Shown here: positions 8,325-15,255 of the stretch, piece after piece
Layout of the letters: every line of letters starts with the position of its first letter
How positions within the stretch are numbered: position 1 is the first letter of the stretch
NCBI GenBank assembly: GCA_024653385.1
Contig: JANLFZ010000031.1
Location: 6,982-22,701 of the forward strand
Length of the DNA stretch: 15,720 nt
Direction of reading: 5' to 3'
From: Thermoguttaceae bacterium
Lineage (GTDB): Bacteria > Planctomycetota > Planctomycetia > Pirellulales > Thermoguttaceae
Made by a program: the position numbers and the translations under genes
Notes under the pieces: model-generated
What the model saw: only the letters and a program-made list of their open reading frames with translations
Told to the model about the DNA's origin: nothing
Database searches by the model: none

Positions 8325-10001
8325 CTACTCGGACCGGATGGCGATCTCCGCCCAGTACGCCGCTTCCCATCGCCAGCCGTCGGGCTGATTGACCAGTTCG
8401 AGTTGCACGGTCTTGCCGGCGTACGGCGACAGATCGACCGACACCGTGGCCCAGCCGCCGGGGGCCGTCTCGGGCCCGATCTGCCGACGCAGCAATTCCT
8501 TGCCGTCCGCCCGGACCACGAGGGTCCAATCGCCCTCGGGATGATGGCTAACGACCATGCGAAGCGTGGTCTTCTTGCCCGAGGGCACCTCCACCTTCTT
8601 CGAGAGCGTGCAACCGGTATCGCGGTCCAGCGGATGGGTCAGGAACACGTTTTTCTTGCCGCGGAACTCGGCCTTAAGCCCCGGGTCCATGTCGCGCCCG
8701 CAGTTGGCGATCGTCCAGCCGGGGGCCACCTTGGCGAGATCGACTTCCCGCTGTTTGCGTTCCGAGAGGGCGGTGATCTTCGCCTGCTCGGCTTCGTCGA
8801 AGCGGCTGTCGGCCGGCGGCCCCGGGGCCCAGCACTGCTCCAATCTGCCCGGCCTCGGCGCGACGACGGGAATGACGAACACCTCGCCCGCGTCGGTCCG
8901 CTCGATCTTCCCACCGGACCGCACGACGGCCTCGCGGGCGATCTTTTCGCAGGCCGAAAGCAGCTTGGGGAAGTTGTAGGCCGTGTGGCTGAAAACGCCC
9001 TTTTCGTCAATCGCCGACGTGAAGCGGTCGGGCAGGCGTTTCCTTCCCACGGTGGTGAAGAGCACGCCCGCGGCGTTCGACGGATTGCAGTCCGAGTCCT
9101 GGCCGCAGCGGATCGAGACGACGATGGTCTTTTCCAGATCGCGCTGGCCGTAGAGCAGGCCCATCGCGATGTACGCGCCGTTGATCTTCGCGTCGATGTT
9201 GAAGGCCCCCTTGTCGCACGAGAAGCGGCGGTAGGCCGGATTGCGCTGGTACTTGGCGTCGATGCGCTGCCAGGTCTTTTCCCAGGTCGTGGGTTCGTCG
9301 CGGTACCAGGCCAACACATCGCGGATGCACTCGGCGTACTGGCTTTGGGCGGGGATGCAGGCCAGGCCGGCCTCGACGATCTTGACCGGGTCGTCCTCGA
9401 AGAACGCCGCCGCGTACATCCCGCCGACGAACTGGCCGCCGTAGACGCCGTCGCCGTAGTTCATCAAGCGGCCGAATTTCTCGCCCAGCTCGATGGCGAC
9501 GTTGGGCATGCCCGGCGCGACCAGACCCGAGAAATCGGCCTCGATCTGGTAGTCGATGTCGTCGGCGTGGGCGTTGAACTTCGGGTGGCCCGAGTCGGGC
9601 GGGGCTATGCCGCTTCGCAGATTGTCGCGCCCGGCATGGTTGGCGTGCCAGAGCGGGTAGCCGCTATTGGCAAAATCGATGCCCGCCTGCCGGATCGGCA
9701 CCTCGAGCCCGTACTGCTCGAGCGTGCGCACGAACGTCAGCTCGACGTAGAGGTCGTCCTGGTGGAACTGGTTGACCATGGCCGGCTGCCACTTGGGGAG
9801 CTTCGCCTCGGGCATGATCTGCCCCTGGCTGTGGAACTCGGTGGGCCCGCCCCAGCCCACGCCCACCATCTGCCCGATCCATCCGCCGGCCATCTTGTCG
9901 CGGTACACGGCCACGGGCAGACGGCGGAACTCGGCGGCGGACGCGGGAAGCGCCGCCCCGGCGACCAGTACGAAAACACAGACGGGGACCAATCGTTTCA
10001 T
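8325..10001 (-). CDS. Exported ADP-ribosylglycohydrolase-family protein with C-terminal beta-sandwich
   Basis: Protein of 558 aa. The ATG at 10001 has AGGAAA five bases upstream and begins a clear signal peptide (MKRLVPVCVFVLVAGAALPASA). Residues about 30-370 fit the all-helical ADP-ribosylglycohydrolase fold: AGGWIGQMVGVGWGGPTEF near the start, an acidic site DDLYVE (82-87) where the family usually has DDT, NYGDGVYGGQFVGGMYAAAF in the middle, and GQDSDCNPSNAAG (300-312) for the second metal site, with Asp302 and Asp304. Residues about 440-558 form a beta-rich C-terminal domain (KTTLRMVVSHHPEGDWTLVV, GGWATVSVDLSPYAGKTVQL) resembling a galactose-binding-like sandwich. Classical members cleave ADP-ribose from Arg or dinitrogenase reductase. 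An exported member with this C-terminal domain probably acts on another, perhaps glycan-linked, ribose- or sugar-type bond; this is inference. It is the first gene of a pair with the phosphatase. Confidence 0.88.
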   Translation of the reverse strand: MKRLVPVCVFVLVAGAALPASAAEFRRLPVAVYRDKMAGGWIGQMVGVGWGGPTEFHSQGQIMPEAKLPKWQPAMVNQFHQDDLYVELTFVRTLEQYGLEVPIRQAGIDFANSGYPLWHANHAGRDNLRSGIAPPDSGHPKFNAHADDIDYQIEADFSGLVAPGMPNVAIELGEKFGRLMNYGDGVYGGQFVGGMYAAAFFEDDPVKIVEAGLACIPAQSQYAECIRDVLAWYRDEPTTWEKTWQRIDAKYQRNPAYRRFSCDKGAFNIDAKINGAYIAMGLLYGQRDLEKTIVVSIRCGQDSDCNPSNAAGVLFTTVGRKRLPDRFTSAIDEKGVFSHTAYNFPKLLSACEKIAREAVVRSGGKIERTDAGEVFVIPVVAPRPGRLEQCWAPGPPADSRFDEAEQAKITALSERKQREVDLAKVAPGWTIANCGRDMDPGLKAEFRGKKNVFLTHPLDRDTGCTLSKKVEVPSGKKTTLRMVVSHHPEGDWTLVVRADGKELLRRQIGPETAPGGWATVSVDLSPYAGKTVQLELVNQPDGWRWEAAYWAEIAIRSE

Positions 10002-10073
10002 AGGCGTTTCCTGGGAAGGGGACAATTACCGATGGTCAGTCCGCGCATGATACTGCGCGTGCGGCGGTTCCGT

Positions 10074-10274
10074 TCATGACGTGCGCCTCCGAGCGATCAA
10101 CGCCCGCACTTCGGACGCCAGTTCGGTCGGCACGGCCATCATGGTGAATCCCTCCGCCTCCCTGGCGGCTTCGATCTCGGCGAATTGTTCCTCTTCGCTC
10201 TGGTTTTCGTAATGGGCGAGCACTTCGCGAACGCGCTGTTCATCCCAACCGGGCGGGAACTTCTGCTGGCTCAT
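10074..10274 (-). CDS. Small antitoxin-like protein, partner of the shortened toxin-like gene
   Basis: Protein of 66 aa, acidic in the middle (ENQSEEEQFAEIEAAREAEG) and basic at the end (ALIARRRTS). Its pattern, FPPGWDEQRVREVLAHYENQ followed by an acidic helix and VPTELASEVRALIA, is one I recall from small proteins paired with DUF4258-like toxins in planctomycetes and cyanobacteria. The start codon overlaps the stop of the upstream gene by 4 bases (ATGA, 10271-10274), as in many toxin-antitoxin pairs. No clear DNA-binding fold is visible. Function as an antitoxin is inferred from size, partner and overlap. Confidence 0.6.
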   Translation of the reverse strand: MSQQKFPPGWDEQRVREVLAHYENQSEEEQFAEIEAAREAEGFTMMAVPTELASEVRALIARRRTS

Positions 10275-10477
10275 CGCGGTTTCCTCCGCTGTCGGCGACG
10301 AAAGGCGGTTTTCGCCTTCCCTCGCAATTCATAGGCCGTCTTCATGCGGGAGTCCCTTGTCCCCGGAAGGTCTTCGCCGCGCGATCCAAGAACCTGGCGC
10401 ACCTCCTCCTCGGTCACGCCGTGCCCATATATGTGCGGTAGGCCAGTATCGGGGTCCTCGTAGAAGAGGATTCGCAT
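10271..10477 (-). pseudogene. DUF4258/BrnT-like toxin gene with probable in-frame internal deletion
   Basis: The frame is open for 68 aa from an ATG at 10477. The N-terminus (MRILFYEDPDTGLPHIYGHG, then VTEEEVRQVLGSRGEDLPG) and the basic end (TAYELRGKAKTAFRRRQRRK) match the two ends of a toxin-like family I remember as about 90-95 aa. In that family a segment of about 25 residues (A-I-G-Q-T, A-G-R-Y-L-R-V-I-Y-V, and a linker before TAYEL) lies between the conserved SR and TAYEL; here SR is followed at once by MK-TAYEL (residues 43-50, about 10336-10351). That segment contains the central strands of the fold, so the product is probably inactive. It may instead be a functional short variant. GGGAG stretches lie upstream of the start, but one directly abuts it. 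Confidence 0.55.
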
Positions 10478-10532
10478 CTCCCAAGACTCCCAGGATGCGG
10501 ATCGCCGCCAATGCAGCCGGTTCAGCAGGTCG

Positions 10533-10546
10533 CGTCGGCGCCGACG
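10533..10546. repeat. 14-bp perfect palindrome upstream of the toxin-antitoxin-like operon
   Basis: CGTCGGCGCCGACG is self-complementary along its full length and sits 56 bp upstream of the ATG at 10477. Toxin-antitoxin operons often have a palindromic operator for autoregulation, but GC palindromes also arise by chance in such DNA. The surrounding 274-bp gap (10478-10751), between this operon and the peroxidase stop codon, shows no gene. Confidence 0.25.
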
Positions 10547-10751
10547 ATCAATCCCATGACCATCCTACGCGCCCGCCTCTGTTGACGCAAGAGAAACGTT
10601 CACGGTCGCCATTCGGGAACGCGTGCTCTGCGCGCCGACGTCGCACGTCCAGGCCGTCCAGGGCTCGCCGATACGGTCGCCCCGACCATTCCAGGCGTTC
10701 ACACCCCTGGCTGCTGGCTTTCGCCGCCGGAGCGGCTGGCCGCACACGAGG

Positions 10752-11336
10752 TCACTCTTTCGCCAGCTCGGCCTCGATGACCTTGATCACCTCGGGATCG
10801 TCGGGGCGAGTCTTGGGGTCGAAGCGGGCCACCACCTCGCCGCTTCGGCCGATGACGAACTTCTCGAAGTTCCAACGGATCTTGCCGGGCCCCTGGGGTT
10901 TGGTCTCGACCGACGTGAGGTACTTGTACAACCCGCAAGCCCCCGGGCCGTTGACCTCGACCTTGCCAAACAGGTCGAACGAGACCCCGTAGTTGACCCG
11001 GCAAAACTCTTGGATCTCGTCGGCCGTGCCCGGCTCTTGCTGGCCGAACTGGTTGCATGGGAAACCCAGGACCGCCAGACCCTCCTTGGCGTACTTCTCG
11101 TGCAGGGCCTGGAGCTGCTGGTACTGCGGCGTCAGCCCGCACTTGCTGGCCACGTTGACCACCAACAGCACCTTGCCCTGGTAACTCGCCAGGTCGACCT
11201 CCTTGCCGGCCAGGGTCTTCATGCGGAAATCCAAGGCCGGCGGCCTCTTGCCGGCACGCGGATCAGCGCCCTGCGATGCGCTGACCGCCAAGGCGTACAA
11301 ACCAGCCGCCAAGACGATGACAAAAAGACGAAGCAT
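10752..11336 (-). CDS. Glutathione peroxidase family protein (thiol peroxidase), exported
   Basis: Protein of 194 aa. The ATG at 11336 opens a signal peptide (MLRLFVIVLAAGLYALAVSA, cleavage near SQGADP). The rest is a thioredoxin-fold glutathione peroxidase: NVASKCGLTPQY with the peroxidatic Cys66, LGFPCNQFGQQEPG with Gln96, and RWNFEKF with Trp155 and Asn156, which completes the family tetrad. Cys112 in EFCRVNYGVSF is at the place of the resolving Cys of thioredoxin-dependent members, so a 2-Cys mechanism using thioredoxin rather than glutathione is likely. It reduces hydrogen peroxide or lipid hydroperoxides. The signal peptide puts it outside the cytoplasm, where a reductant must be supplied by another pathway. 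No good Shine-Dalgarno is visible before the start. A 14-bp palindrome lies 48 bp upstream. Confidence 0.93.
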   Translation of the reverse strand: MLRLFVIVLAAGLYALAVSASQGADPRAGKRPPALDFRMKTLAGKEVDLASYQGKVLLVVNVASKCGLTPQYQQLQALHEKYAKEGLAVLGFPCNQFGQQEPGTADEIQEFCRVNYGVSFDLFGKVEVNGPGACGLYKYLTSVETKPQGPGKIRWNFEKFVIGRSGEVVARFDPKTRPDDPEVIKVIEAELAKE

Positions 11337-11383
11337 GGGTGGTTCCAAGGGCATCGGGAGCGAATGTCTAGGGGGACAGTCTC

Positions 11384-11397
11384 CGTGAAGCTTCACG
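11384..11397. promoter_or_regulatory. 14-bp perfect palindrome, possible operator of the peroxidase gene
   Basis: CGTGAAGCTTCACG is a perfect 14-bp inverted repeat ending 48 bp upstream of the peroxidase ATG. Its AT-rich core and symmetric arms look like a dimeric regulator site. The regulator is unknown; no other copy was noticed in this window. Confidence 0.35.
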
Positions 11398-11632
11398 ACG
11401 GACCCAACGATTCGGCCGCGTCGCTATCGTCAGCATTGTATGGCGATGGGCAACCTTTTCCGCCGGAACCGCGCCTTGGACCGGCAAGACAAGTCTGCCA
11501 GGCCGCGCCGGGTGGACCCTCTTGCGGCGACCTTGGCCGCGCGCTATGACAGAGGCACGCCGGGAAGGGGCCCGCGCGGCAAGGGCCCATGGCCGCCGAA
11601 TTCCGGGTTTCGCGGGCGACTCGACCGTCGCC

Positions 11633-11638
11633 AGGAGG
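11633..11638 (+). promoter_or_regulatory. Consensus Shine-Dalgarno that fixes the start of the propeller gene
   Basis: AGGAGG at 11633-11638 lies five bases before the ATG at 11644, which begins a signal peptide. This makes 11644 the start and rules out the longer in-frame ATG at 11440. Confidence 0.85.
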
Positions 11639-11643
11639 ATGGC

Positions 11644-14600
11644 ATGAAACGTGCGTCGGCTCTGGTTCTCGTGGTGATCGCGTTGGCCGCTGTCGTTCCG
11701 GCAGCGATGGGCGGCGACTGGCCCCAGTACCGCCGCGACGCCAACCGCAGCGCTTCGTCGGACGAACAACTGCCGGCGGCCTTGCACCTGGCGTGGGTGC
11801 GCCACCTGCCGGCCCCGCGCCCGGCCTTTCCCGGCGAGGTGCGCCTGCGGTTCGACGCCACTTACGAACCGGTGGTCCTGGGGCGAACCATGTTCGTCCC
11901 CTCGATGGTCACCGACACCGTCACCGCATTGGATACCGAGACCGGGGCCCAGCAGTGGCGCTTCTTCGCCGAGGGCCCGGTTCGATTCGCGCCCGTGGCC
12001 TGGGAAGATGCCGTCTACTTCGTATCCGACGATGGGCATCTTTATTGCGTGGGGGCGGCCGACGGCAAGCTCCGGTGGAAGTTCTGCGGTGTCCCGCCCG
12101 GCAAGACCGACCGCCGGCTTCTTGGCAGCGGAAGGCTCGTTTCGCTGTTCCCCGCCCGCGGCGGTCCCGTGCTGCACGACGGGGTGATCTACTTTGGCGC
12201 GGGCATCTGGTCGGGCTACGGCGTGGGCATCTATGCCCTGGACGCCCGGTCCGGCAAGCTCGTCTGGTCGAACACCGACAGCAACCGCATCGCCAAGGCC
12301 AACATGGACCACGGGGTCGCTCACGAGGCGGGGCTTACCCCGCAGGGCTACCTGGCGGTGGTCCACGGCATGCTGGTAGTCCCCTGCGGCGCTCAGCTTC
12401 CCGCCTTCCTCGATTTGAAGACCGGCAAGCTGGGCACGTACACGATGGGTTGGGGCGGACGCAACCGGTTGCCCAAGGGCACGTGGTTCGTGGCCGGGTC
12501 GCTCAACTACCTCAGCCACGGCGGAGACTTGTACGACATCGCCCGGCCGAACGATGAGCGGTTCCCCAAGCCGCCCAGGGGGACGGACTTCAAAGGCATG
12601 CTCTATGCCGGTGGGTTTACTCGCCTTCGTGTCGATCCGACGAACCAGAAGGACCTGGGCGAGTTCGACGAGCCGGTCTTCGCCTCGAACGTGATGTATC
12701 ACAACGAGCGAGGCATTGTGGCCTGCGATCTTGCCGAGGCGAAACGCGAGGAGAAGAGCCCCGCCGAACTGGCCAAGAGCCAACCCGACGACCCCTATCC
12801 CGACAAGTGGACGGCCACCTTCCGCACGCTTTGGCGTTTGCCCTCGAAGCTGAAGGTTCACATCCAAGCCGGCCCGCATCTCTACCTTGCCGGCCCCGGA
12901 GTCGTCGAGGCGGTGCGTATTCCGCGGCCGGGCGAAGAGCCGAAGGTGGTCTGGCGTGCGGCCATCGAGGGCACGCCGCACCGCATGCTGGCCGCGGCCG
13001 GCAAGCTGTTCGTGGTGACGCGCGAGGGTTCGCTGTATGCGTTCGGCGCCGAGCCGAAGGCCTCGCCCGTTGTTCACGCCCTTCCCACCGGGCCCGCGGC
13101 ACCGGCCGATGCGTGGACCACGACGGCCGCCGACATCCTCCGGACCACCAAGGTCCAGGAAGGCTATGCGCTGGTGATCGGCGCCGGCTCGGGCCGGCTG
13201 GCGGAAGAGATCGTCGGGCAATCGAAACTCGATGCGATCGTATTCGAGCGAGATCCGGTCAAGGTAGCCCGGTTGCGCGACCGGCTTCAGAACGCCGGCT
13301 TGTACGGGGCGCGGGCGAGTGTGTACGAAGGCGATGCCCTCGCCACGCCCTTGCCTCCGTACCTGGCAAGCCTCGTCGTTTCGGAGGATTGGTCCGCCGT
13401 GGGCGTACCGGCCGGCCGGTCCTTGGTCGAGGCGGTCTTTCCCAGACTGCGACCTTACGGCGGATCGCTCTGCTTGCCGGCGGCGCCGGCGGACCAGGAT
13501 CGACTCGTCGACGTCGTCAAGCGAAGCGGCCTGATCGGCGCCGCGGCGCGGGTCTCGGGCGGGTGGATCGTCGTCTCGCGCGAAGGACCGCTGCCCGGCG
13601 CGGCTGTCTGGTCGCACGAGGCGGCCGACGCGGCCAACACGGGCGCCTCGTCCGAGCAGTTCCTCAAGGCGCCGTTCGAGCTGCTGTGGTTCGATGCGCC
13701 CCCGCGTTGGATCCGCACGCCGGGCGCTACCCTGGTGCGCGTCGGCGGCGGACGCATGTTCCTCAAGGCCAACCGCCTCTCGGCCGTCGACGTGTACACC
13801 GGCAAGCGGCTCTGGGAGGCTGAGCTTCCCTTTGGTCACAAACAGACCGACCAGATGGTTCTCGCCGACGACGCGCTCTACGTGGCCGGCGGCAAGACCT
13901 GCGTCGCGCTCGATCCGGCCACCGGCCGGAAAACCGCGCAGTTCGACCTCCCCGACGATCTGGCCGGGCCGTGGCTGAACCTCCGTGTCAGCGAGGGCCG
14001 CTTGGTGGGCCAAAGCGGCAAGCACCTCGTGTGCGTGGACCGCCGCAATGGTCGCCTCGCGTGGAAACACGAGTGCGGCCGCGCGAACCTGAGCGTTGCG
14101 GTGGGGGGCGGCAAGGTGTTCTGCTCGGAACTGACCGCCAAACGCTGGGGCGCGACCGCCGACAAGGACGCGAAAGCCCGGGCGCTCGACCTCGCCTCGG
14201 GCAAGGTCTTGTGGGAAATCGCCGACGGATCCGAAGTGCGCTACAGCGCAGCGCTCGACGCGGTGGTGCTCTCCTCCGGCGTGTACCGCGCCGCCGACGG
14301 AACCCTGCTGGCCGCGCTTCCCGACGAGGGGCCCAAACCGGGCAGCAAGCTCTCGGCCGAAAACCTGCCCAAACCGCTGTTCGTGCTCGGCGCCAAGTTG
14401 CTCTTCGGAACGGCGGAAAGCTACATCGAGTACGATTTGCGCACGGGCAAGCCGGCCGGCGACGCCATGCGCTGGACGCGGCGCGGATGCACTATTCCCC
14501 GGGCCAGCGCCAACCTCGTCACCACGCGGTGCCTCGGCAACGCGGCGTGCATCGACCTGGCCTCGCGCCGGATCGTCCTCTTCTGGAACGTGCGCGCCGC

Positions 14601-14766
14601 GTGCAGCAACAACCTGTTCCCCGCCGACGGCGTGCTCAACATGCCGAGCCTCACCGGGGGCTGCACGTGCAACTACCTGCCGGTTTCGCAGGCCTTTGTG
14701 CCGGCCGAGGTGATCGCAACGCCTCCTACTCGCGCAGCAGCTTCTCCCGCAGGATCTCGGCGATGA
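11644..14766 (+). CDS. Exported PQQ-type beta-propeller protein with embedded methyltransferase-like domain
   Basis: Protein of 1040 aa with a signal peptide (MKRASALVLVVIALAAVVPAAMG). Residues about 24-480 are propeller blades of the PQQ/BamB kind: GDWPQYRRDANRSA at the start, and repeated strands such as VTALDTETGAQQWRF, LYCVGAADGKLRWKF and IYALDARSGKLVWS. Residues about 490-645 resemble a Rossmann methyltransferase: VIGAGSGRLAEEI (near 510, GxGxG-like), an acidic end of strand 2 (AIVFERDPVKVARLRDRL), and VYEGDALATPLPPYLASLVVSED. Residues about 650-1030 resume the propeller (ALDPATGRKTAQFDL, VCVDRRNGRLAWKH, ALDLASGKVLWEI). A conserved-looking CTCNY (Cys1007, Cys1009) lies near the end. I recall this architecture from other planctomycete proteins, without known function. 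Catalysis is doubtful because S-adenosylmethionine is not expected outside the cytoplasm. The last about 13 codons are read through the 3' end of the convergent gene. Confidence 0.88.
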   Translation: MKRASALVLVVIALAAVVPAAMGGDWPQYRRDANRSASSDEQLPAALHLAWVRHLPAPRPAFPGEVRLRFDATYEPVVLGRTMFVPSMVTDTVTALDTETGAQQWRFFAEGPVRFAPVAWEDAVYFVSDDGHLYCVGAADGKLRWKFCGVPPGKTDRRLLGSGRLVSLFPARGGPVLHDGVIYFGAGIWSGYGVGIYALDARSGKLVWSNTDSNRIAKANMDHGVAHEAGLTPQGYLAVVHGMLVVPCGAQLPAFLDLKTGKLGTYTMGWGGRNRLPKGTWFVAGSLNYLSHGGDLYDIARPNDERFPKPPRGTDFKGMLYAGGFTRLRVDPTNQKDLGEFDEPVFASNVMYHNERGIVACDLAEAKREEKSPAELAKSQPDDPYPDKWTATFRTLWRLPSKLKVHIQAGPHLYLAGPGVVEAVRIPRPGEEPKVVWRAAIEGTPHRMLAAAGKLFVVTREGSLYAFGAEPKASPVVHALPTGPAAPADAWTTTAADILRTTKVQEGYALVIGAGSGRLAEEIVGQSKLDAIVFERDPVKVARLRDRLQNAGLYGARASVYEGDALATPLPPYLASLVVSEDWSAVGVPAGRSLVEAVFPRLRPYGGSLCLPAAPADQDRLVDVVKRSGLIGAAARVSGGWIVVSREGPLPGAAVWSHEAADAANTGASSEQFLKAPFELLWFDAPPRWIRTPGATLVRVGGGRMFLKANRLSAVDVYTGKRLWEAELPFGHKQTDQMVLADDALYVAGGKTCVALDPATGRKTAQFDLPDDLAGPWLNLRVSEGRLVGQSGKHLVCVDRRNGRLAWKHECGRANLSVAVGGGKVFCSELTAKRWGATADKDAKARALDLASGKVLWEIADGSEVRYSAALDAVVLSSGVYRAADGTLLAALPDEGPKPGSKLSAENLPKPLFVLGAKLLFGTAESYIEYDLRTGKPAGDAMRWTRRGCTIPRASANLVTTRCLGNAACIDLASRRIVLFWNVRAACSNNLFPADGVLNMPSLTGGCTCNYLPVSQAFVPAEVIATPPTRAAASPAGSRR

Positions 14767-15148
14767 TGGGGTTGTACTCGCCCGAGACCGTGCGTGGCGG
14801 AATCCAGTGCTCGTAGTCGAAGTCCGGAAAAGCCAGCGGCTCGTTCAGCCCGCGGTGGATCACGTAGAAATCGCGGACCCGGGCCGCCTCGACCGGGTCG
14901 CGGTATTTGCCGAGGTCCACGGGCGGCTCGGCCGGCACCTCGCGGACCATCTGCTCCAGCCCGCAGCCGACATACACCTGGAACCCCCGGAAATCGAGCA
15001 TGGCGTTGATCTGAGGCCCACCGCCGTAGTCCCCGACCCAAAGGACCTCGTGGGTCTCGATAACGCGGTTGGGCAGGCTGACACACAGTCGCACCACCGC
15101 CTCAGGCGGGAAACGCCGCAACATGTCGATCAGATCGCGGACGCGCAT
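14726..15148 (-). CDS. Conserved-looking protein of unknown function
   Basis: Protein of 140 aa, soluble, without signal peptide. The ATG at 15148 gives MRVRDLIDMLRRFPPEAVVRL, which fits a short opening motif (M-x-V-x-D/E-L-I-x-x-L, then P-x-x-A-x-V) seen in many small bacterial and phage proteins of unknown role. A TTG at 15211 in the same frame would lie upstream of the promoter candidate and is not preferred. The middle has WVGDYGGGPQINAMLDFRGF and the end is acidic/aromatic (FPDFDYEHWIPP) with a closing helix (IIAEILREKLLRE). I do not recognise a function. No Shine-Dalgarno is evident. Its 3' end overlaps the convergent propeller gene by 41 bp. Confidence 0.7.
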   Translation of the reverse strand: MRVRDLIDMLRRFPPEAVVRLCVSLPNRVIETHEVLWVGDYGGGPQINAMLDFRGFQVYVGCGLEQMVREVPAEPPVDLGKYRDPVEAARVRDFYVIHRGLNEPLAFPDFDYEHWIPPRTVSGEYNPIIAEILREKLLRE

Positions 15149-15194
15149 GATAGGCCCGGAAGATGCCCGATATTCCAGGAATGCCCCATGCCTC

Positions 15195-15223
15195 ACGATA
15201 GCCCCTTCCAAGCGGGTTGTCCA
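15195..15223 (-). promoter_or_regulatory. Sigma70-type promoter candidate for the 140-aa gene
   Basis: On the minus strand, TGGACA (15223-15218) and TATCGT (15200-15195) are 17 bp apart, matching the consensus at five and four of six positions. Transcription would start near 15188, about 40 nt before the ATG at 15148. Confidence 0.45.
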
Positions 15224-15255
15224 GGCGCGCCGGTCCCTCCAAGTTGCCCGCGCGA

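Larger units (their letters stand above)
11337..11643. other. Divergent intergenic region between peroxidase and propeller genes
   Basis: No gene is supported in these 307 bp. It holds a 14-bp palindrome (11384-11397) near the peroxidase, a weak plus-strand promoter candidate (TTGCGG 11522-11527, 17-bp spacer, TATGAC 11545-11550), a possible leader hairpin built from two GGGCCC copies (11568-11573 and 11583-11588), and an ideal Shine-Dalgarno for the propeller gene. On the minus strand TACAAT (11440-11435) could serve as a -10 for the peroxidase, but no fitting -35 was found. Confidence 0.5.

Noticed and set aside
8403..10079. Long plus-strand open frame (558 codons) opposite the ADP-ribosylglycohydrolase-like gene
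   Set aside because: The minus strand has the recognisable family motifs, signal peptide and ribosome binding site; the plus-strand product has none.
10733..10746. Small hairpin (GCCGC/GCGGC, 4-nt loop) after the peroxidase stop codon
   Set aside because: A 5-bp stem without a T tract is expected by chance in such GC-rich DNA.
11368..14070. Very long minus-strand open frame (900 codons) opposite the propeller gene
   Set aside because: The plus strand has the signal peptide, consensus Shine-Dalgarno and repeated propeller blades; the minus frame gives no recognisable domain.
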